A DNA stretch of 25,517 nucleotides from CAZNKU01 sp045541135 (GCA_045541135.1 JAZQIO010000056.1:1-25517), one strand, 5' to 3'; positions 1 to 8,534 are shown, counted from the first letter of the stretch. A program made the numbers and translations. The notes: generated by a model from the letters alone, not told the origin.

Positions 1-2
1 GT

Positions 3-50
3 AACACCGTCGAAATACAAAAAGAAAATTTCATCATAAGGGATGATTAA
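3..50 (+). CDS. Possible 3' end of a gene entering from the left edge
   Basis: One forward frame is open from the window edge to a TAA at 48-50, giving about 15 residues ending in IIRDD. A forward-strand terminator hairpin follows at 138-171, which is what one would expect after a plus-strand gene. The fragment is too short to assign to a family and could be chance. Confidence 0.25.
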   Translation, partial: NTVEIQKENFIIRDD

Positions 51-137
51 CCACTATAACTGCGTGGACATAACGGAAACAAACTTTTTTCTCATTCAAA
101 TAAAAACCCTTTATCATTTGTTAAGTTATTTGCCAAT

Positions 138-171
138 AAAAACAGTCATCCGTATGGGTGGCTGTATTTTT
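138..171 (+). terminator. Rho-independent terminator for a plus-strand gene upstream of the window
   Basis: A 10-bp stem (142-151 with 156-165, including two G-U pairs) has a GTAT loop and is followed by ATTTTT. An A-run before the stem could extend the pairing with the T-run. It probably ends the transcript entering from the left. Confidence 0.6.
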
Positions 172-181
172 ACATGCAAAC

Positions 182-209
182 AAAAAAGCAGACTTCAAAA
201 GTCTGCTTT
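182..209 (-). terminator. Rho-independent terminator ending the GH20-like/creatininase operon
   Basis: A perfect 11-bp stem (185-195 with 199-209) has a 3-nt loop. Read on the minus strand it runs into six T (182-187). It begins 13 bases after the stop codon of the 692-aa glycosidase-like gene. Confidence 0.85.
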
Positions 210-221
210 CAAAATATTAAA

Positions 222-2300
222 TTATAATTCAAGGCATTTTCTGAATTTACCTATTTCGTGTTCAAGAATATAATTTGAATGACGCAGTTTCCATTCAATA
301 TGCCATGCATCACCTATGTAAAGCATACTTGGTTCCCAGCCAAGTCGGGAATCTGCCTCAACATACGGAATTGCCTTTTTTGCATTTTCCATTTCTTCTT
401 TAAGCAGGATTTCCATTTTGTCATAAATGTCGGAAAGTTCCTCCCTTGTTGTTGCACTGCGCATTTTAACCTTAAGAACATACCATTTTTTTGCATTTAA
501 GCCTGTTTGCACATAACAAAGCATATAACGTACAAGGTTTAAAAGATCTTCAAGGTCTTTGTTTCTGTTTACTGTACACTCTAAAGCTTCAACACCCTTT
601 TGCATACATTCAAGCATTTTGCTTAAAGACTCTATTCCACAAGGCATTCTTATAGCTACAGGAGTATCCAGGTTATCCGCTTCTTCAAAATAATTGTGAT
701 GAATTATTCTGTTGCCGAAATGTGCTTTGGGATCTGATGGGATTTTAATATCTCTTTCGATGTTAAAAGGATATGCAGGGCCTATTCTGAATGCACCGTA
801 CTGGTCCGCATCGGTAGGAGTATAGTAGGTTATAGCCTCACTTATGTATCGTAAGCCTTCATCTACCTTTTCGTAATTTTCCCTGCCGAAATATCCTTTA
901 AGTATTCTCCGGAGAATAACATTCATATCCTCTCTTGGTTCCCAAAAAGACCATTTGCCAAGCATACTTATAAATGACGGATAAAAACCGTAGTGGTGAC
1001 TTTCCATAATACCGCAAAGGTTATAATCGTCATACGCTTTTCTCATGGATTCAAAGCGTTTTATCCACTGATAAGGCATAGGCTCGTAAGGAATCACGCC
1101 AAAGTCCCATGTAAGACCACCAGTATTGGTCATTGAATAAAGACGTATTCCGCGTCTTGCGGCAACTTCCGCTTCACTTTTAAAATACTGTCCCGGACCT
1201 TCAAATGAAAGTGAATAATCTGCAATATGTGCTTTTGTATCGCCATAGCTTCTTTGCTCCACCATTTCAAAAGTAGCCTGAACGGTAATGTCCGTAGGCA
1301 AAGCCTCTAAAAGCTTTACTCTTGCCTCTTTGGGCTGTCTGCCCCAATTGTATGTCCAGAATACAATATCTGCATCAGGGTTATATTTTCTTATAATTTT
1401 TTTTACGAGATTTATCCACATTGGATAATCATAGCAAGGCCACCAACCGGCTGTCCATTTACCTGTCGGAATATTATCAACTTCTGTTCTGTGCATTCTT
1501 CCCGGTGAGATGTTAGGGTCCTTACTTGGAAATTCAACAGATTCACCAACCAAAGTAACACCCTTAAGTCCCGGACACTCTCTGAAAAGCTTGCCGTATG
1601 TACTTTCGTAATGTGCTTCGGCATCAGGGTCTTCAGGATGCTTTTCACTTAAAAGATAGCTGTAAGCATATACATCCAACCCATATTTTGCCGCACGATG
1701 TATTAAAAGATTAAAATCGAGAAAACCGTCAGGAGTTTTATTAACATCCTTTGTAAACACTAAAATTGCATCTCTGCCCTCGTGAGCAATACGTGCAAGA
1801 TGCTCATCGGGAAATTGGTCAAGACCATAACCGGAATGCACCATCTGCGGAGAAAACATTGGCTTTTTATATACAGTGCCGTAAGCTATGGCAGGAGCAT
1901 TTTCCATACTCATAACATCTTCTATATAATAAAGTCCCTGTGCCGCACCACGAGCATCGTGACCGAAAACACATATTCCGTCTTTATTTACATCAACAGA
2001 AAAACCTCTGTATACGGCATAATCACCCAAATCCACATCTGCATCCGATGCAAGGCAAACCTTAATGTCCGCGTTGTCATTTTCAACAGTTACGGAAGCT
2101 GAAATTCCCATTGAAACCTTTAGAAAATCCACAAAGTCGTAAACTGCTGTTTTTACAACCTCGCAGGCATTTTTTTTAATTGAAATTGAAATCTCCGGAT
2201 TCAAATAGAATTCATTTTCCTGTTTATTTCTTGAAAAATCGCGAATATCGGGCTTGTGCACCTGAAGTAATGTTTTTCGAAAATCGTATTTTTTTTCCAT
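222..2300 (-). CDS. Putative intracellular glycoside hydrolase with GH20/GH67-like N-terminal domain
   Basis: Large protein of 692 aa without a signal peptide, so probably cytoplasmic. The region before about residue 135 resembles the non-catalytic alpha/beta domain preceding the barrel in GH20 hexosaminidases and GH67 alpha-glucuronidases, with a GHDARGAAQGLYYIED stretch at about 113-128. Residues of about 145-480 look like a TIM barrel; GESVEF (E253, E256) offers acidic candidates for catalysis. The C-terminal 200 residues look helical. The ATG at 2300 is chosen because AGAGGTG sits directly upstream; an in-frame TTG at 2321 would overlap the previous gene and lacks this site. It is the last gene of the operon, 17 nt after the creatininase-like gene. 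I cannot name the substrate; a beta-hexosaminidase or uronidase-type glycosidase is the best guess, and the exact GH family is uncertain. Confidence 0.7.
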   Translation of the reverse strand: MEKKYDFRKTLLQVHKPDIRDFSRNKQENEFYLNPEISISIKKNACEVVKTAVYDFVDFLKVSMGISASVTVENDNADIKVCLASDADVDLGDYAVYRGFSVDVNKDGICVFGHDARGAAQGLYYIEDVMSMENAPAIAYGTVYKKPMFSPQMVHSGYGLDQFPDEHLARIAHEGRDAILVFTKDVNKTPDGFLDFNLLIHRAAKYGLDVYAYSYLLSEKHPEDPDAEAHYESTYGKLFRECPGLKGVTLVGESVEFPSKDPNISPGRMHRTEVDNIPTGKWTAGWWPCYDYPMWINLVKKIIRKYNPDADIVFWTYNWGRQPKEARVKLLEALPTDITVQATFEMVEQRSYGDTKAHIADYSLSFEGPGQYFKSEAEVAARRGIRLYSMTNTGGLTWDFGVIPYEPMPYQWIKRFESMRKAYDDYNLCGIMESHHYGFYPSFISMLGKWSFWEPREDMNVILRRILKGYFGRENYEKVDEGLRYISEAITYYTPTDADQYGAFRIGPAYPFNIERDIKIPSDPKAHFGNRIIHHNYFEEADNLDTPVAIRMPCGIESLSKMLECMQKGVEALECTVNRNKDLEDLLNLVRYMLCYVQTGLNAKKWYVLKVKMRSATTREELSDIYDKMEILLKEEMENAKKAIPYVEADSRLGWEPSMLYIGDAWHIEWKLRHSNYILEHEIGKFRKCLEL

Positions 2301-2317
2301 TAAAAACACCTCTTGAA

Positions 2318-3052
2318 TCAAACAATTTTATTTTCTAAATATTCAAGTGATTTCTTAACCATTTCGTCACCAAGCTCTTTGTTTGCCTCTGCGGCACTTT
2401 TTGTAAACCAATGGTTAATATCTCCAAGTCTTTCAAGCTTTACCGCATCGGGATAAAGTGACATAAGAATAGAACATTCATACTTGCCTGCATGGTCATA
2501 GCCTGTGGCATTCTGTACCTCTGTACTCATTGTGGGTATAACCTTAATCCACGAAAATGGGTCGTCACCGCCACCCAGATCATCATAATATGTGGCATAA
2601 TTTTCACTGCCCCACCAGCCTTTACCCTGTGTTTCTTCAAGATAGCGCATTGTGGCACGTTTAGCCGCCTTCATATATGAAAGTGTCATAGGCATAAGAC
2701 TTTCCTGTTCAAACTGATGATGGATTACTACATAAATATTTCTCATACCCGCATAAAGCATATTTTTGAAAATTTGGAAAAGATATGCTTCAAAAACATC
2801 TTCATCAATATGTACAGTACCGCTTGTTTCATCGGCAACCGCATAGCTTGAAGGGCTGTAATAAATTGTGGGGGCAATCATTATTTCCTTTTTTTCCGCA
2901 AGCTTTTTGATAAGACCCTCGGCAATTAAAGTATCACAACCGTATGAACAGTGGGGACCGTGATATTCCACTGTACCGCCGCACATAACAGTTGGTATTC
3001 TGTTTTCATTTACATATTTAAGTTCTCTTGGAAAGCTCATATTATATTCCAT
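2318..3052 (-). CDS. Creatininase-family metal-dependent amidohydrolase
   Basis: Protein of 244 aa, normal length for the creatininase (creatinine amidohydrolase) family, whose members open cyclic or linear amides with two metal ions. Visible ligand motifs are GTVEYHGPH (E29, H31), GCDT (D40), a histidine pair (H111, H112) where most members have NGHGGN or NGHYEN, and DHAGKYECS (H187, E192) matching the family HAG-x-E-T-S motif. The NGH-type motif is altered to IHHQFEQ, so the fifth ligand does not align cleanly. Start ATG at 3052 has GAGGTG six bases upstream. It lies 10 nt after the ASRT-family gene and 17 nt before the glycosidase-like gene, so they are very likely co-transcribed. Family is clear, substrate is not: relatives also act on formamides and on intermediates of cofactor and sugar metabolism. 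Confidence 0.85.
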   Translation of the reverse strand: MEYNMSFPRELKYVNENRIPTVMCGGTVEYHGPHCSYGCDTLIAEGLIKKLAEKKEIMIAPTIYYSPSSYAVADETSGTVHIDEDVFEAYLFQIFKNMLYAGMRNIYVVIHHQFEQESLMPMTLSYMKAAKRATMRYLEETQGKGWWGSENYATYYDDLGGGDDPFSWIKVIPTMSTEVQNATGYDHAGKYECSILMSLYPDAVKLERLGDINHWFTKSAAEANKELGDEMVKKSLEYLENKIV

Positions 3053-3062
3053 TTATATCACC

Positions 3063-3434
3063 TCATTCACCGTAACCAAGTGTTGTATAAAAGGCAAGAT
3101 TTGGCTGTGTATTGTCAAGTCTGCCGTACTGTACAACAATTTCACAGTTTGATGTTAATTTCATAGCATACTGTGTTTCAAAGGGCACTTTAAAGCCGCA
3201 CATATCCTCAATATTGTTTGTACGAAAGCATCGTACTCTGCCGGCTTTAACAGTCCACTTTATATCCTCGTATGCATCCTTATCTGTAAAGAAAAGCTTT
3301 ACGTTAATTTCTGCATCAACATCACAGTCATTTACTATTATAACAGATTCGTGTCCCTTTGCAACACCTTCGCCCTCCTTGGGAAGCTCGCAGTCGGGAA
3401 GTATCCATACTTTTTTACCAATTTTATTACACAT
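3063..3434 (-). CDS. ASRT-family (sensory rhodopsin transducer-like) small-molecule-binding protein
   Basis: Small beta-rich protein of 123 aa that resembles Anabaena sensory rhodopsin transducer (PF07100) along its whole length. Matching landmarks are the N-terminal K-x-W-x-(I/L)-x-(D/E)-x-x-(L/I)-P, HE(S/T)V-x-I-(V/L)N, the D-x-D-A-x-(I/V) strand, (Y/F)(F/Y)-(S/T)DK, and IVVQ-x-x-RLD near the C-terminus. No rhodopsin gene is present. Established knowledge: most homologues occur in non-phototrophs beside carbohydrate metabolism genes and are thought to bind small molecules such as sugars. Its reading frame starts inside the last codons of the M24 gene (overlap of 8 nt) with no strong Shine-Dalgarno sequence, so translation is probably coupled. 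The ATG at 3434 is preferred to the adjacent TTG. Its role here may be as a ligand-binding subunit or accessory of the neighbouring enzymes (inference). Confidence 0.8.
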   Translation of the reverse strand: MCNKIGKKVWILPDCELPKEGEGVAKGHESVIIVNDCDVDAEINVKLFFTDKDAYEDIKWTVKAGRVRCFRTNNIEDMCGFKVPFETQYAMKLTSNCEIVVQYGRLDNTQPNLAFYTTLGYGE

Positions 3435-4599
3435 CAAGCTCTATAATTCCCTTCTTTAAGTAGTCTGTCATTGAAGTACAGCCATTTTCAGTAATGGCAA
3501 CACCCTTTTCCCAACGTACACCAAAGCCGTCACCTGAAATAAATGTGTCAACCTGGAATGTCATATTAGGCTGTAGCTTATAGTCGGAAATTGTTTCCAT
3601 CCATGGTGCTTCAACCTCTATCATACCTGTACCGTGGCAAGGACCGTATACAAAGTTTTTAGCAAGTCCTGCATCCTCGTATAGCTTGTAAAAGCCCTTT
3701 GCAACATCGCTTGCCAAAACGCCTGCCCTTAGCTGATCTACAGTCCAGTTGTGAGCATCTAAACAAAATTCTACAATTCTTCTTCTCTCACCCTCAAGCT
3801 TACCCATAACTACAGGAAGACCTATTGCAGGAGAATAACCGTCTATTTTAGCAGAAAGGTTAAGCTGTACAATGTCTCCTTTATTGATTGTTCTGTAGCC
3901 TGAACGGCTTATAGCGTGGCTTGTGGATTTTTCACTGAATACATACATAGGCAAGCCCTCATATTCAGCACCCTCTTCATAAATAACACGCTGTGCAATA
4001 CCTACCATCTGAAGCTCTGTAACGCCGGGCTTTAAGTTTCTTATAACCTCATCTGTAGCAAGGTCAACAATTCTGAAGCCCTCTTTAATACAAGCAAGCT
4101 CGTTTACAGATTTAATCTGTCGAAGCTCTACCATAATATCATTACATTTTACAATTTCAGCTTCAGGATAGCTTTCCTTCAAGCCCTCATAGATTGGCAA
4201 TGTACATTCCACATAGCTTCCAAGACCAATTTTAATTTTCTTGCCTGTAACGCCGATTGCTTTAAAAACATCATTAAAAGTGCTTGCCTGAAGTTCGGGA
4301 TAAGACGGGTCTGCAGATTCTCTGAATTCTCTTAAACAGAAAATTTTATCCATTTTTGCAACGTCCTGTGCAAAAATTATACATTCAGGACCTACCATAA
4401 GTGCCGCATCACCGTTTGCAGCAATAGCAACGCCTGCACGTTCAAAAAGTGGCCAGAAGCCGCTGAAGTATCTTGCATTTGCATAGTCAGATTCAGTACT
4501 TGAAACCACCATAACGTCAAGACCCTTTGCCGCAACTAATTTTGCAGCTTTTGCAATTCTTTCCTTATATTCATAATCAGGTATACATATTCTTGCCAT
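3427..4599 (-). CDS. M24-family (creatinase / Xaa-Pro peptidase-like) protein with altered metal site
   Basis: Protein of 390 aa with the two-domain layout of the M24 family: creatinase-type N-terminal domain (about 10-150) and pita-bread C-terminal domain (about 160-385). The usual five metal ligands are D, D, H, E, E. Here the first two positions read N247 (GDIVQLN) and A258 (GYSPA), the His is kept (H322 in PCHGTG), the first Glu is D351 and the last Glu is kept (E364 in VRWEKGV). H228 (TSHAISR) matches the substrate-contacting His of the family. Creatinase, a metal-free member, also lacks the Asp ligands, and the N-terminal ARYFSGFWPLFER stretch resembles the creatinase substrate arm. It may therefore be a creatinase-like hydrolase or a non-catalytic relative rather than a dipeptidase. 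RBS AAAGGAG precedes the ATG. First gene of the minus-strand operon. Confidence 0.8.
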   Translation of the reverse strand: MARICIPDYEYKERIAKAAKLVAAKGLDVMVVSSTESDYANARYFSGFWPLFERAGVAIAANGDAALMVGPECIIFAQDVAKMDKIFCLREFRESADPSYPELQASTFNDVFKAIGVTGKKIKIGLGSYVECTLPIYEGLKESYPEAEIVKCNDIMVELRQIKSVNELACIKEGFRIVDLATDEVIRNLKPGVTELQMVGIAQRVIYEEGAEYEGLPMYVFSEKSTSHAISRSGYRTINKGDIVQLNLSAKIDGYSPAIGLPVVMGKLEGERRRIVEFCLDAHNWTVDQLRAGVLASDVAKGFYKLYEDAGLAKNFVYGPCHGTGMIEVEAPWMETISDYKLQPNMTFQVDTFISGDGFGVRWEKGVAITENGCTSMTDYLKKGIIELDV

Positions 4600-4768
4600 A
4601 TCAATTCTCCTTTAAAAATTATTTTATAATTCAAGTATATATTAATACCACAATATTGTATTTAGAAAATTTTAAGTATTTTTTGTATTATTTTAAATAT
4701 ATTTAATTTTATTAAAATAATTGTTGACTTTTCACTTTGCTTGATATAGACTTTAATCAGGTGATTTT
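4600..4768. promoter_or_regulatory. Divergent control region between the M24 operon and AraC gene
   Basis: This 169-bp, extremely AT-rich spacer must hold promoters for both directions. Toward AraC, TTGTTGACT (4731-4739) with TATAGA (4745-4750) or TAGACT (4747-4752) is a possible but ambiguous promoter, followed by AGGTGA before the ATG. Toward the M24 gene only poor matches are visible (TATAAA near 4623-4628 on the minus strand, no good -35), as expected of an activator-dependent promoter. A 14-bp AT-only palindrome TTAAATATATTTAA lies at 4693-4706; base composition makes it weak evidence for an operator. Confidence 0.45.
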
Positions 4769-5641
4769 ATGGAATATAAATTAAAGGGATTTTCATATCC
4801 TGTAACGGTAAAAAAGCTTGCAAACATGCACTATTTTGAATTTACAAATCAGTTTCACACGGAAAAAGGATGTCATTCCTTCCGTGAGCTTTTATATGTA
4901 GACAGTGGCTACATAACCGTTAATGCCGAAAACTATAACGGTATTGTAAAGGAAAATCAGCTGATAATACATAAAAGTAACGAAACGCATTCACTGTACT
5001 GTCCCGAAGCCGGAGCACCTAATGTTATAATAATAGGCTTTGAAAGTAACTGTGAAGAGCTTGATACATTTTCTAAAGTACCCGTTACACTTAATGACAG
5101 CCAGAAAAAACTGCTTACAGAGGTTATAAAAGAGGGAAGAAATGTTTTTATGCCACCCTATGATATTCCGGGGCAAAAGAATATGAAAAAGAGAAAGGAC
5201 TATCCCTTCGGTGCAGACCAGCTTATAAAAATAAAGCTTGAAAATCTGTTTATAGAGCTTATACGTAGTAAAATAAGCGAATCCAAGGACGAAAAGATTT
5301 TAATTTCCAACGATAAAACTCAGGAAATTGCAAGGTATCTGGAAGAAAATTTCAGAGAAAAAATAAAGCTTTCTGAGCTTTGCTTTTTGTTCGGTACAAA
5401 CACAACTACTCTGTGTAACAAATTTTATGCCGCCTATGGTGAAACCGTAATTTCGTATGTAAATAAACTAAAAATCAAAGAAGCAAAAAAACTTATGAGA
5501 AGTAACCAATATAATCTTACGGAAATTTCTTCAATGGTGGGATTTTCAACCATCCACTATTTCAGTAAAATTTTTAAACAATATGAAAAAAAATCCCCAA
5601 CCGCTTATATAAAAACAATTAAATCGCGGTTTGAGGATTAA
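4769..5641 (+). CDS. AraC-family transcriptional regulator
   Basis: Regulator of 290 aa. The first 150 residues look like the cupin-type sugar-sensing domain of AraC proteins (FHTEKGCHSFRELLYVDSG and a later HKSNETHSLY strand). About residues 190-285 form the double helix-turn-helix, with LSELCFLFGTNTTTLCNKF as the first unit and LTEISSMVGFSTIHYFSKIF as the second, ending in the usual P-x-x-Y. ATG at 4769 has AGGTGA five bases upstream. It is transcribed away from the M24/ASRT/creatininase/GH operon, so it probably activates that operon in response to its substrate or inducer; control of the convergent MFS side is less likely because a terminator separates them. Confidence 0.9.
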   Translation: MEYKLKGFSYPVTVKKLANMHYFEFTNQFHTEKGCHSFRELLYVDSGYITVNAENYNGIVKENQLIIHKSNETHSLYCPEAGAPNVIIIGFESNCEELDTFSKVPVTLNDSQKKLLTEVIKEGRNVFMPPYDIPGQKNMKKRKDYPFGADQLIKIKLENLFIELIRSKISESKDEKILISNDKTQEIARYLEENFREKIKLSELCFLFGTNTTTLCNKFYAAYGETVISYVNKLKIKEAKKLMRSNQYNLTEISSMVGFSTIHYFSKIFKQYEKKSPTAYIKTIKSRFED

Positions 5642-5683
5642 AAAGCAGGGCTGTAGCAAAAATAACTTGCTACAACCCTTTTT
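5639..5683. terminator. Bidirectional terminator between convergent AraC and ADP-ribosylglycohydrolase-like genes
   Basis: A 12-bp stem with one mismatch (5648-5659 with 5667-5678) is flanked by an A-run on the left (5640-5644) and a T-run on the right (5679-5683). It therefore has a U-tract on both strands and can end both convergent genes, whose stop codons flank it. Confidence 0.8.
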
Positions 5684-5684
5684 G

Positions 5685-7310
5685 TTAGTTAATATCAGTA
5701 TGCCACTTTGTTTTGTGCCAGTGGTTTCCGTCATAAATACGGAAGCCTATACCAAATTTCAAGTGTTCGGTTCTGCGAAGAAGCTTAACTTCAATATCAT
5801 TTTCGCCTTCTTTTAAATCAACAAGTGTAAAGTTGTTATATGGTGTCCACATACGTATTTCATCCTTTTCAAGGACCTTGTTACCGTTTACCTTTATTGA
5901 AAAACCGTCGTTGTTACCAACTATAACCCACACCTTTTGTTCCTTCGGAGAATTAACCTTTGTTTTTGCATAACAGCAAATTTGTCCATCCAATGTAAGG
6001 TGGCTGTCTATGTCAATAAAATCCTCATAAGCATCAATTGTGCAGGCAGGAGATATTCCCTCAAAATCTGTCACATAGTCCTTATCAATAAACACTTCAT
6101 TATTTACCATACACACGAGGTCAGGAAGCACACAACCTTCTCCGTGTGGGCTTGGAAAATCGGGATTTATTGGCTGATTTAGCTGGTCAAAGAAAGGACC
6201 GTAAATGTCCCACTTAATTGGTGTAATGCTCTTTTTGACCTCTTCAAGACCTTTTTTCGTAACCTTTTCAAGCTCAAAGCCTTTAAATTTTTTAGGTCTT
6301 TCGGGAAGTGGGAATGGGCATTCCTTAATTTCAATTTCATAGTTAGGAGTTTTAAGTGAAATTTTTGCAGTATCTGCCGCCAAATCCTTAATGCTGTTGT
6401 TGGGTCTCGGTGCATCTATACTGCATATAAAGTAGTCCTTTATAAGGGACTTGACATCTTCACTAAGTCCGCTGTAGCCTTTAAGTATACCTACAACCGC
6501 TCCTGAAGATGCACAGGTACAGTCTGTATCATATCCGCATTTTAATGCAATGTTTATTGTGTCACGCATATCTCCCTTGCCGTACAAAAGTGCAATAAGT
6601 GTAAAACCAAGGTTTTGCACTACATTTGTAAAGTCGGGATGTGAATATTCATTAAGCACCATTTTTCGTGCCGCAAGCCAGTCTGTATCATTTTGAGTAT
6701 ACATAAATACAATCTTTTTAAAGCATTTGTAAAGTTTAGAGGTTCTTGGAATATATTTCATACCTATATCCACAAGCTTTTCAATATCACTTTCAAAAAA
6801 TGCCATACTTTCAACAGCTGCCAGAAACTGCTCTGCATAAACAGAATTTTCACCGTGGTCAAGTGTAGCATCCATATACGCATACTGTGAGGCAAGCTCA
6901 GGATTTCCTGCACTTATAATTCCCCAAATTTCACTGCGTATGGGACAACCCATACCCTCCATAAAAAAGCTGTTGTTTATAATACCGGAATAGGGAGGCT
7001 TTACACCCCTCATATAGTTTTTAAGAAAATAGCCGTATTCCGAAAAAGGGTACCAGCATTTTTCAACCCAGGCGTCTGCAAGGTCGCAGGAATTTATAAG
7101 AGTCCCCTTTGTTTCCAGAACGTGCAACCATAAAAGTTGCAAGTCAAGGTCATCATTTGGTAAATCAGGATTCATAATTTCGGAAAAATCCTTAATGTCT
7201 ATAAATTTTTTAATACCCTCTGTAGGTGCACCTGCCGCACCACCAAGACATTTGCCGTACCAACAACCATGTATTTTGTCCAGAAAATCTTTATAAGTTA
7301 TTGAATACAT
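5685..7310 (-). CDS. ADP-ribosylglycohydrolase-family protein with C-terminal beta-rich extension
   Basis: Protein of 541 aa. Residues 1 to about 310 match the all-helical ADP-ribosylglycohydrolase (DraG/ARH) fold: G-C-x-x-G-K-x-x-G at the N-terminus, an acidic metal motif PNDDLDLQ (D53, D54, D56), H152 in the central LDHGENS motif, and GYDTDCTC (D261, D263) as the C-terminal metal motif. These enzymes use two Mg ions to hydrolyse N- or O-glycosidic bonds of ADP-ribose; gut relatives often sit in sugar operons and probably act on other ribosides or glycosides. The last 170 or so residues look like a beta-sandwich, perhaps carbohydrate-binding, an addition absent from classic DraG (about 300 aa). 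GAGGTGAG precedes the ATG. It follows the MFS transporter by 12 nt, so the two likely work together on an imported compound. No signal peptide. Confidence 0.85.
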   Translation of the reverse strand: MYSITYKDFLDKIHGCWYGKCLGGAAGAPTEGIKKFIDIKDFSEIMNPDLPNDDLDLQLLWLHVLETKGTLINSCDLADAWVEKCWYPFSEYGYFLKNYMRGVKPPYSGIINNSFFMEGMGCPIRSEIWGIISAGNPELASQYAYMDATLDHGENSVYAEQFLAAVESMAFFESDIEKLVDIGMKYIPRTSKLYKCFKKIVFMYTQNDTDWLAARKMVLNEYSHPDFTNVVQNLGFTLIALLYGKGDMRDTINIALKCGYDTDCTCASSGAVVGILKGYSGLSEDVKSLIKDYFICSIDAPRPNNSIKDLAADTAKISLKTPNYEIEIKECPFPLPERPKKFKGFELEKVTKKGLEEVKKSITPIKWDIYGPFFDQLNQPINPDFPSPHGEGCVLPDLVCMVNNEVFIDKDYVTDFEGISPACTIDAYEDFIDIDSHLTLDGQICCYAKTKVNSPKEQKVWVIVGNNDGFSIKVNGNKVLEKDEIRMWTPYNNFTLVDLKEGENDIEVKLLRRTEHLKFGIGFRIYDGNHWHKTKWHTDIN

Positions 7311-7322
7311 ATAAACTCACCT

Positions 7323-8534
7323 CTACTGTTTTGAAAATCTATTCCAGCCCTTTGCAAATATTACGCAAATTGCCGCACCGGCAAAGGCAATTCCCGCCCA
7401 CAAAAGAATTGTAAAATCCCAACCGCATGCTTCGGAAAACTTTGCAAAGCCGTATGTGGAAATTGCACTGCCAATATATGTACAGGCGTTAAGCACACCT
7501 GAAATAAGTGAAATTTTACCGTATTTGCCAAAATATGGCGGCACCATACATACCATTATCATATTAACACCGTGCATACTGCCGGTAAGCACCGCACCAA
7601 AAAATGCCGTAACAACAGGGTTAAAGCCATTAAATGCAAACAGCATAGCAGCACTTACCATACCAGCCGAAAGCATTGTACCTGCACACAAAAGCTCGTT
7701 TGTAATTTTGTTCTGGTACAGTTTTGAAGTAACACGCATACAAAGTATTGCAAACAAAGGCAAAACAAGTCCTGTAAGCAGTATTGCTTTAAATCCTGCA
7801 AGATTAAAAGAGTTTATTATAAATTTAGGCATCCATGTCTGTACACCGTCACGAAGTGCACCCTGCAAAACTATAATAGGCATAACTGCAAGTACAATAA
7901 AGGGAAAGCCCAATTTGACAGTTTTTTTGCTATCATCAACGGTAATATTGTTTGAATTGTTCATATCTATGACAGGGCAATTTTTCCACCACACAATTGC
8001 CATAAAAAGCCCCAACAAAGCAGATACAACAAACATATAACGCCAGCTACCGAAGAATACGCAGGCTGAAGAAATAAAGTATGCCGCTATTGTGCCTAAG
8101 GATGCACCGTAGGAAACAACAACAGAGGTCTTTTTGTAGTTGTTACCGTCTAAAAGCTCAGTCATAAGCTTTACAACCGGTGGCCACATAAAGGCCTGTG
8201 CAAATCCGTTTACAGACCATACTGCCGCCATTATATACGGATTACTTAAAAAAGATACAAGAAAATTCATTAAAACCGTAAGCAAAAAGCCTGCAAAAAC
8301 CAAAATTCTGGGTTGAAATTTATCGCCCATATATCCGCTTATAACCTGACCTGCACCGTAGGTTATAAAGCTTCCCGTAACTGCAAGTGATGCAACGGAA
8401 TCCAAAATATTAAGATCAAGTGCAATTTCCGCAATAACAGCTCCGTAATTTATACGGGTTATGTAGCTTACCATGTACATCATTGTAAGCAGTAACGTAA
8501 AATTCCTTATTTTTTTGCCGTTTGTGATTTTCAA
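7323..8534 (-). CDS. MFS transporter, GlpT/sugar-phosphate-like
   Basis: Integral membrane protein of about 403 aa with roughly 12 hydrophobic segments. The first helix carries TRINYGAVIAEIALDLN, recalling the R-x-N-x-x-x-A motif of organophosphate:anion antiporters and sugar-acid/sugar-phosphate MFS carriers, and G-Y-M-G-D-K-F-Q-P-R is the conserved loop 2-3 motif. The start is placed at TTG 8534: it has GGGAGTG upstream and lies downstream of a perfect sigma-A promoter. The longer reading frame from 8630 would start inside the previous operon's terminator and upstream of this promoter, so it is rejected. It probably imports the substrate for the following ADP-ribosylglycohydrolase-like enzyme and perhaps for the GH106-like proteins. 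Substrate unknown. Confidence 0.85.
   Translation of the reverse strand: MKITNGKKIRNFTLLLTMMYMVSYITRINYGAVIAEIALDLNILDSVASLAVTGSFITYGAGQVISGYMGDKFQPRILVFAGFLLTVLMNFLVSFLSNPYIMAAVWSVNGFAQAFMWPPVVKLMTELLDGNNYKKTSVVVSYGASLGTIAAYFISSACVFFGSWRYMFVVSALLGLFMAIVWWKNCPVIDMNNSNNITVDDSKKTVKLGFPFIVLAVMPIIVLQGALRDGVQTWMPKFIINSFNLAGFKAILLTGLVLPLFAILCMRVTSKLYQNKITNELLCAGTMLSAGMVSAAMLFAFNGFNPVVTAFFGAVLTGSMHGVNMIMVCMVPPYFGKYGKISLISGVLNACTYIGSAISTYGFAKFSEACGWDFTILLWAGIAFAGAAICVIFAKGWNRFSKQ

Noticed and set aside
3063..3434. Light sensing through a rhodopsin transducer
   Set aside because: No rhodopsin, carotenoid or retinal gene is in the window, and the family is common in non-phototrophs.
2318..4599. Complete creatinine degradation pathway
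   Set aside because: Creatininase- and M24-family genes are both present, but the creatininase loop and the M24 residues differ from the known enzymes, and no sarcosine or urea pathway gene is nearby. Kept only as a hypothesis.
7456..8040. 194-codon open frame on the plus strand across the MFS gene
   Set aside because: It lies antisense to a clear membrane protein with a promoter and RBS, and has no RBS of its own; its composition is a mirror of the hydrophobic codons.
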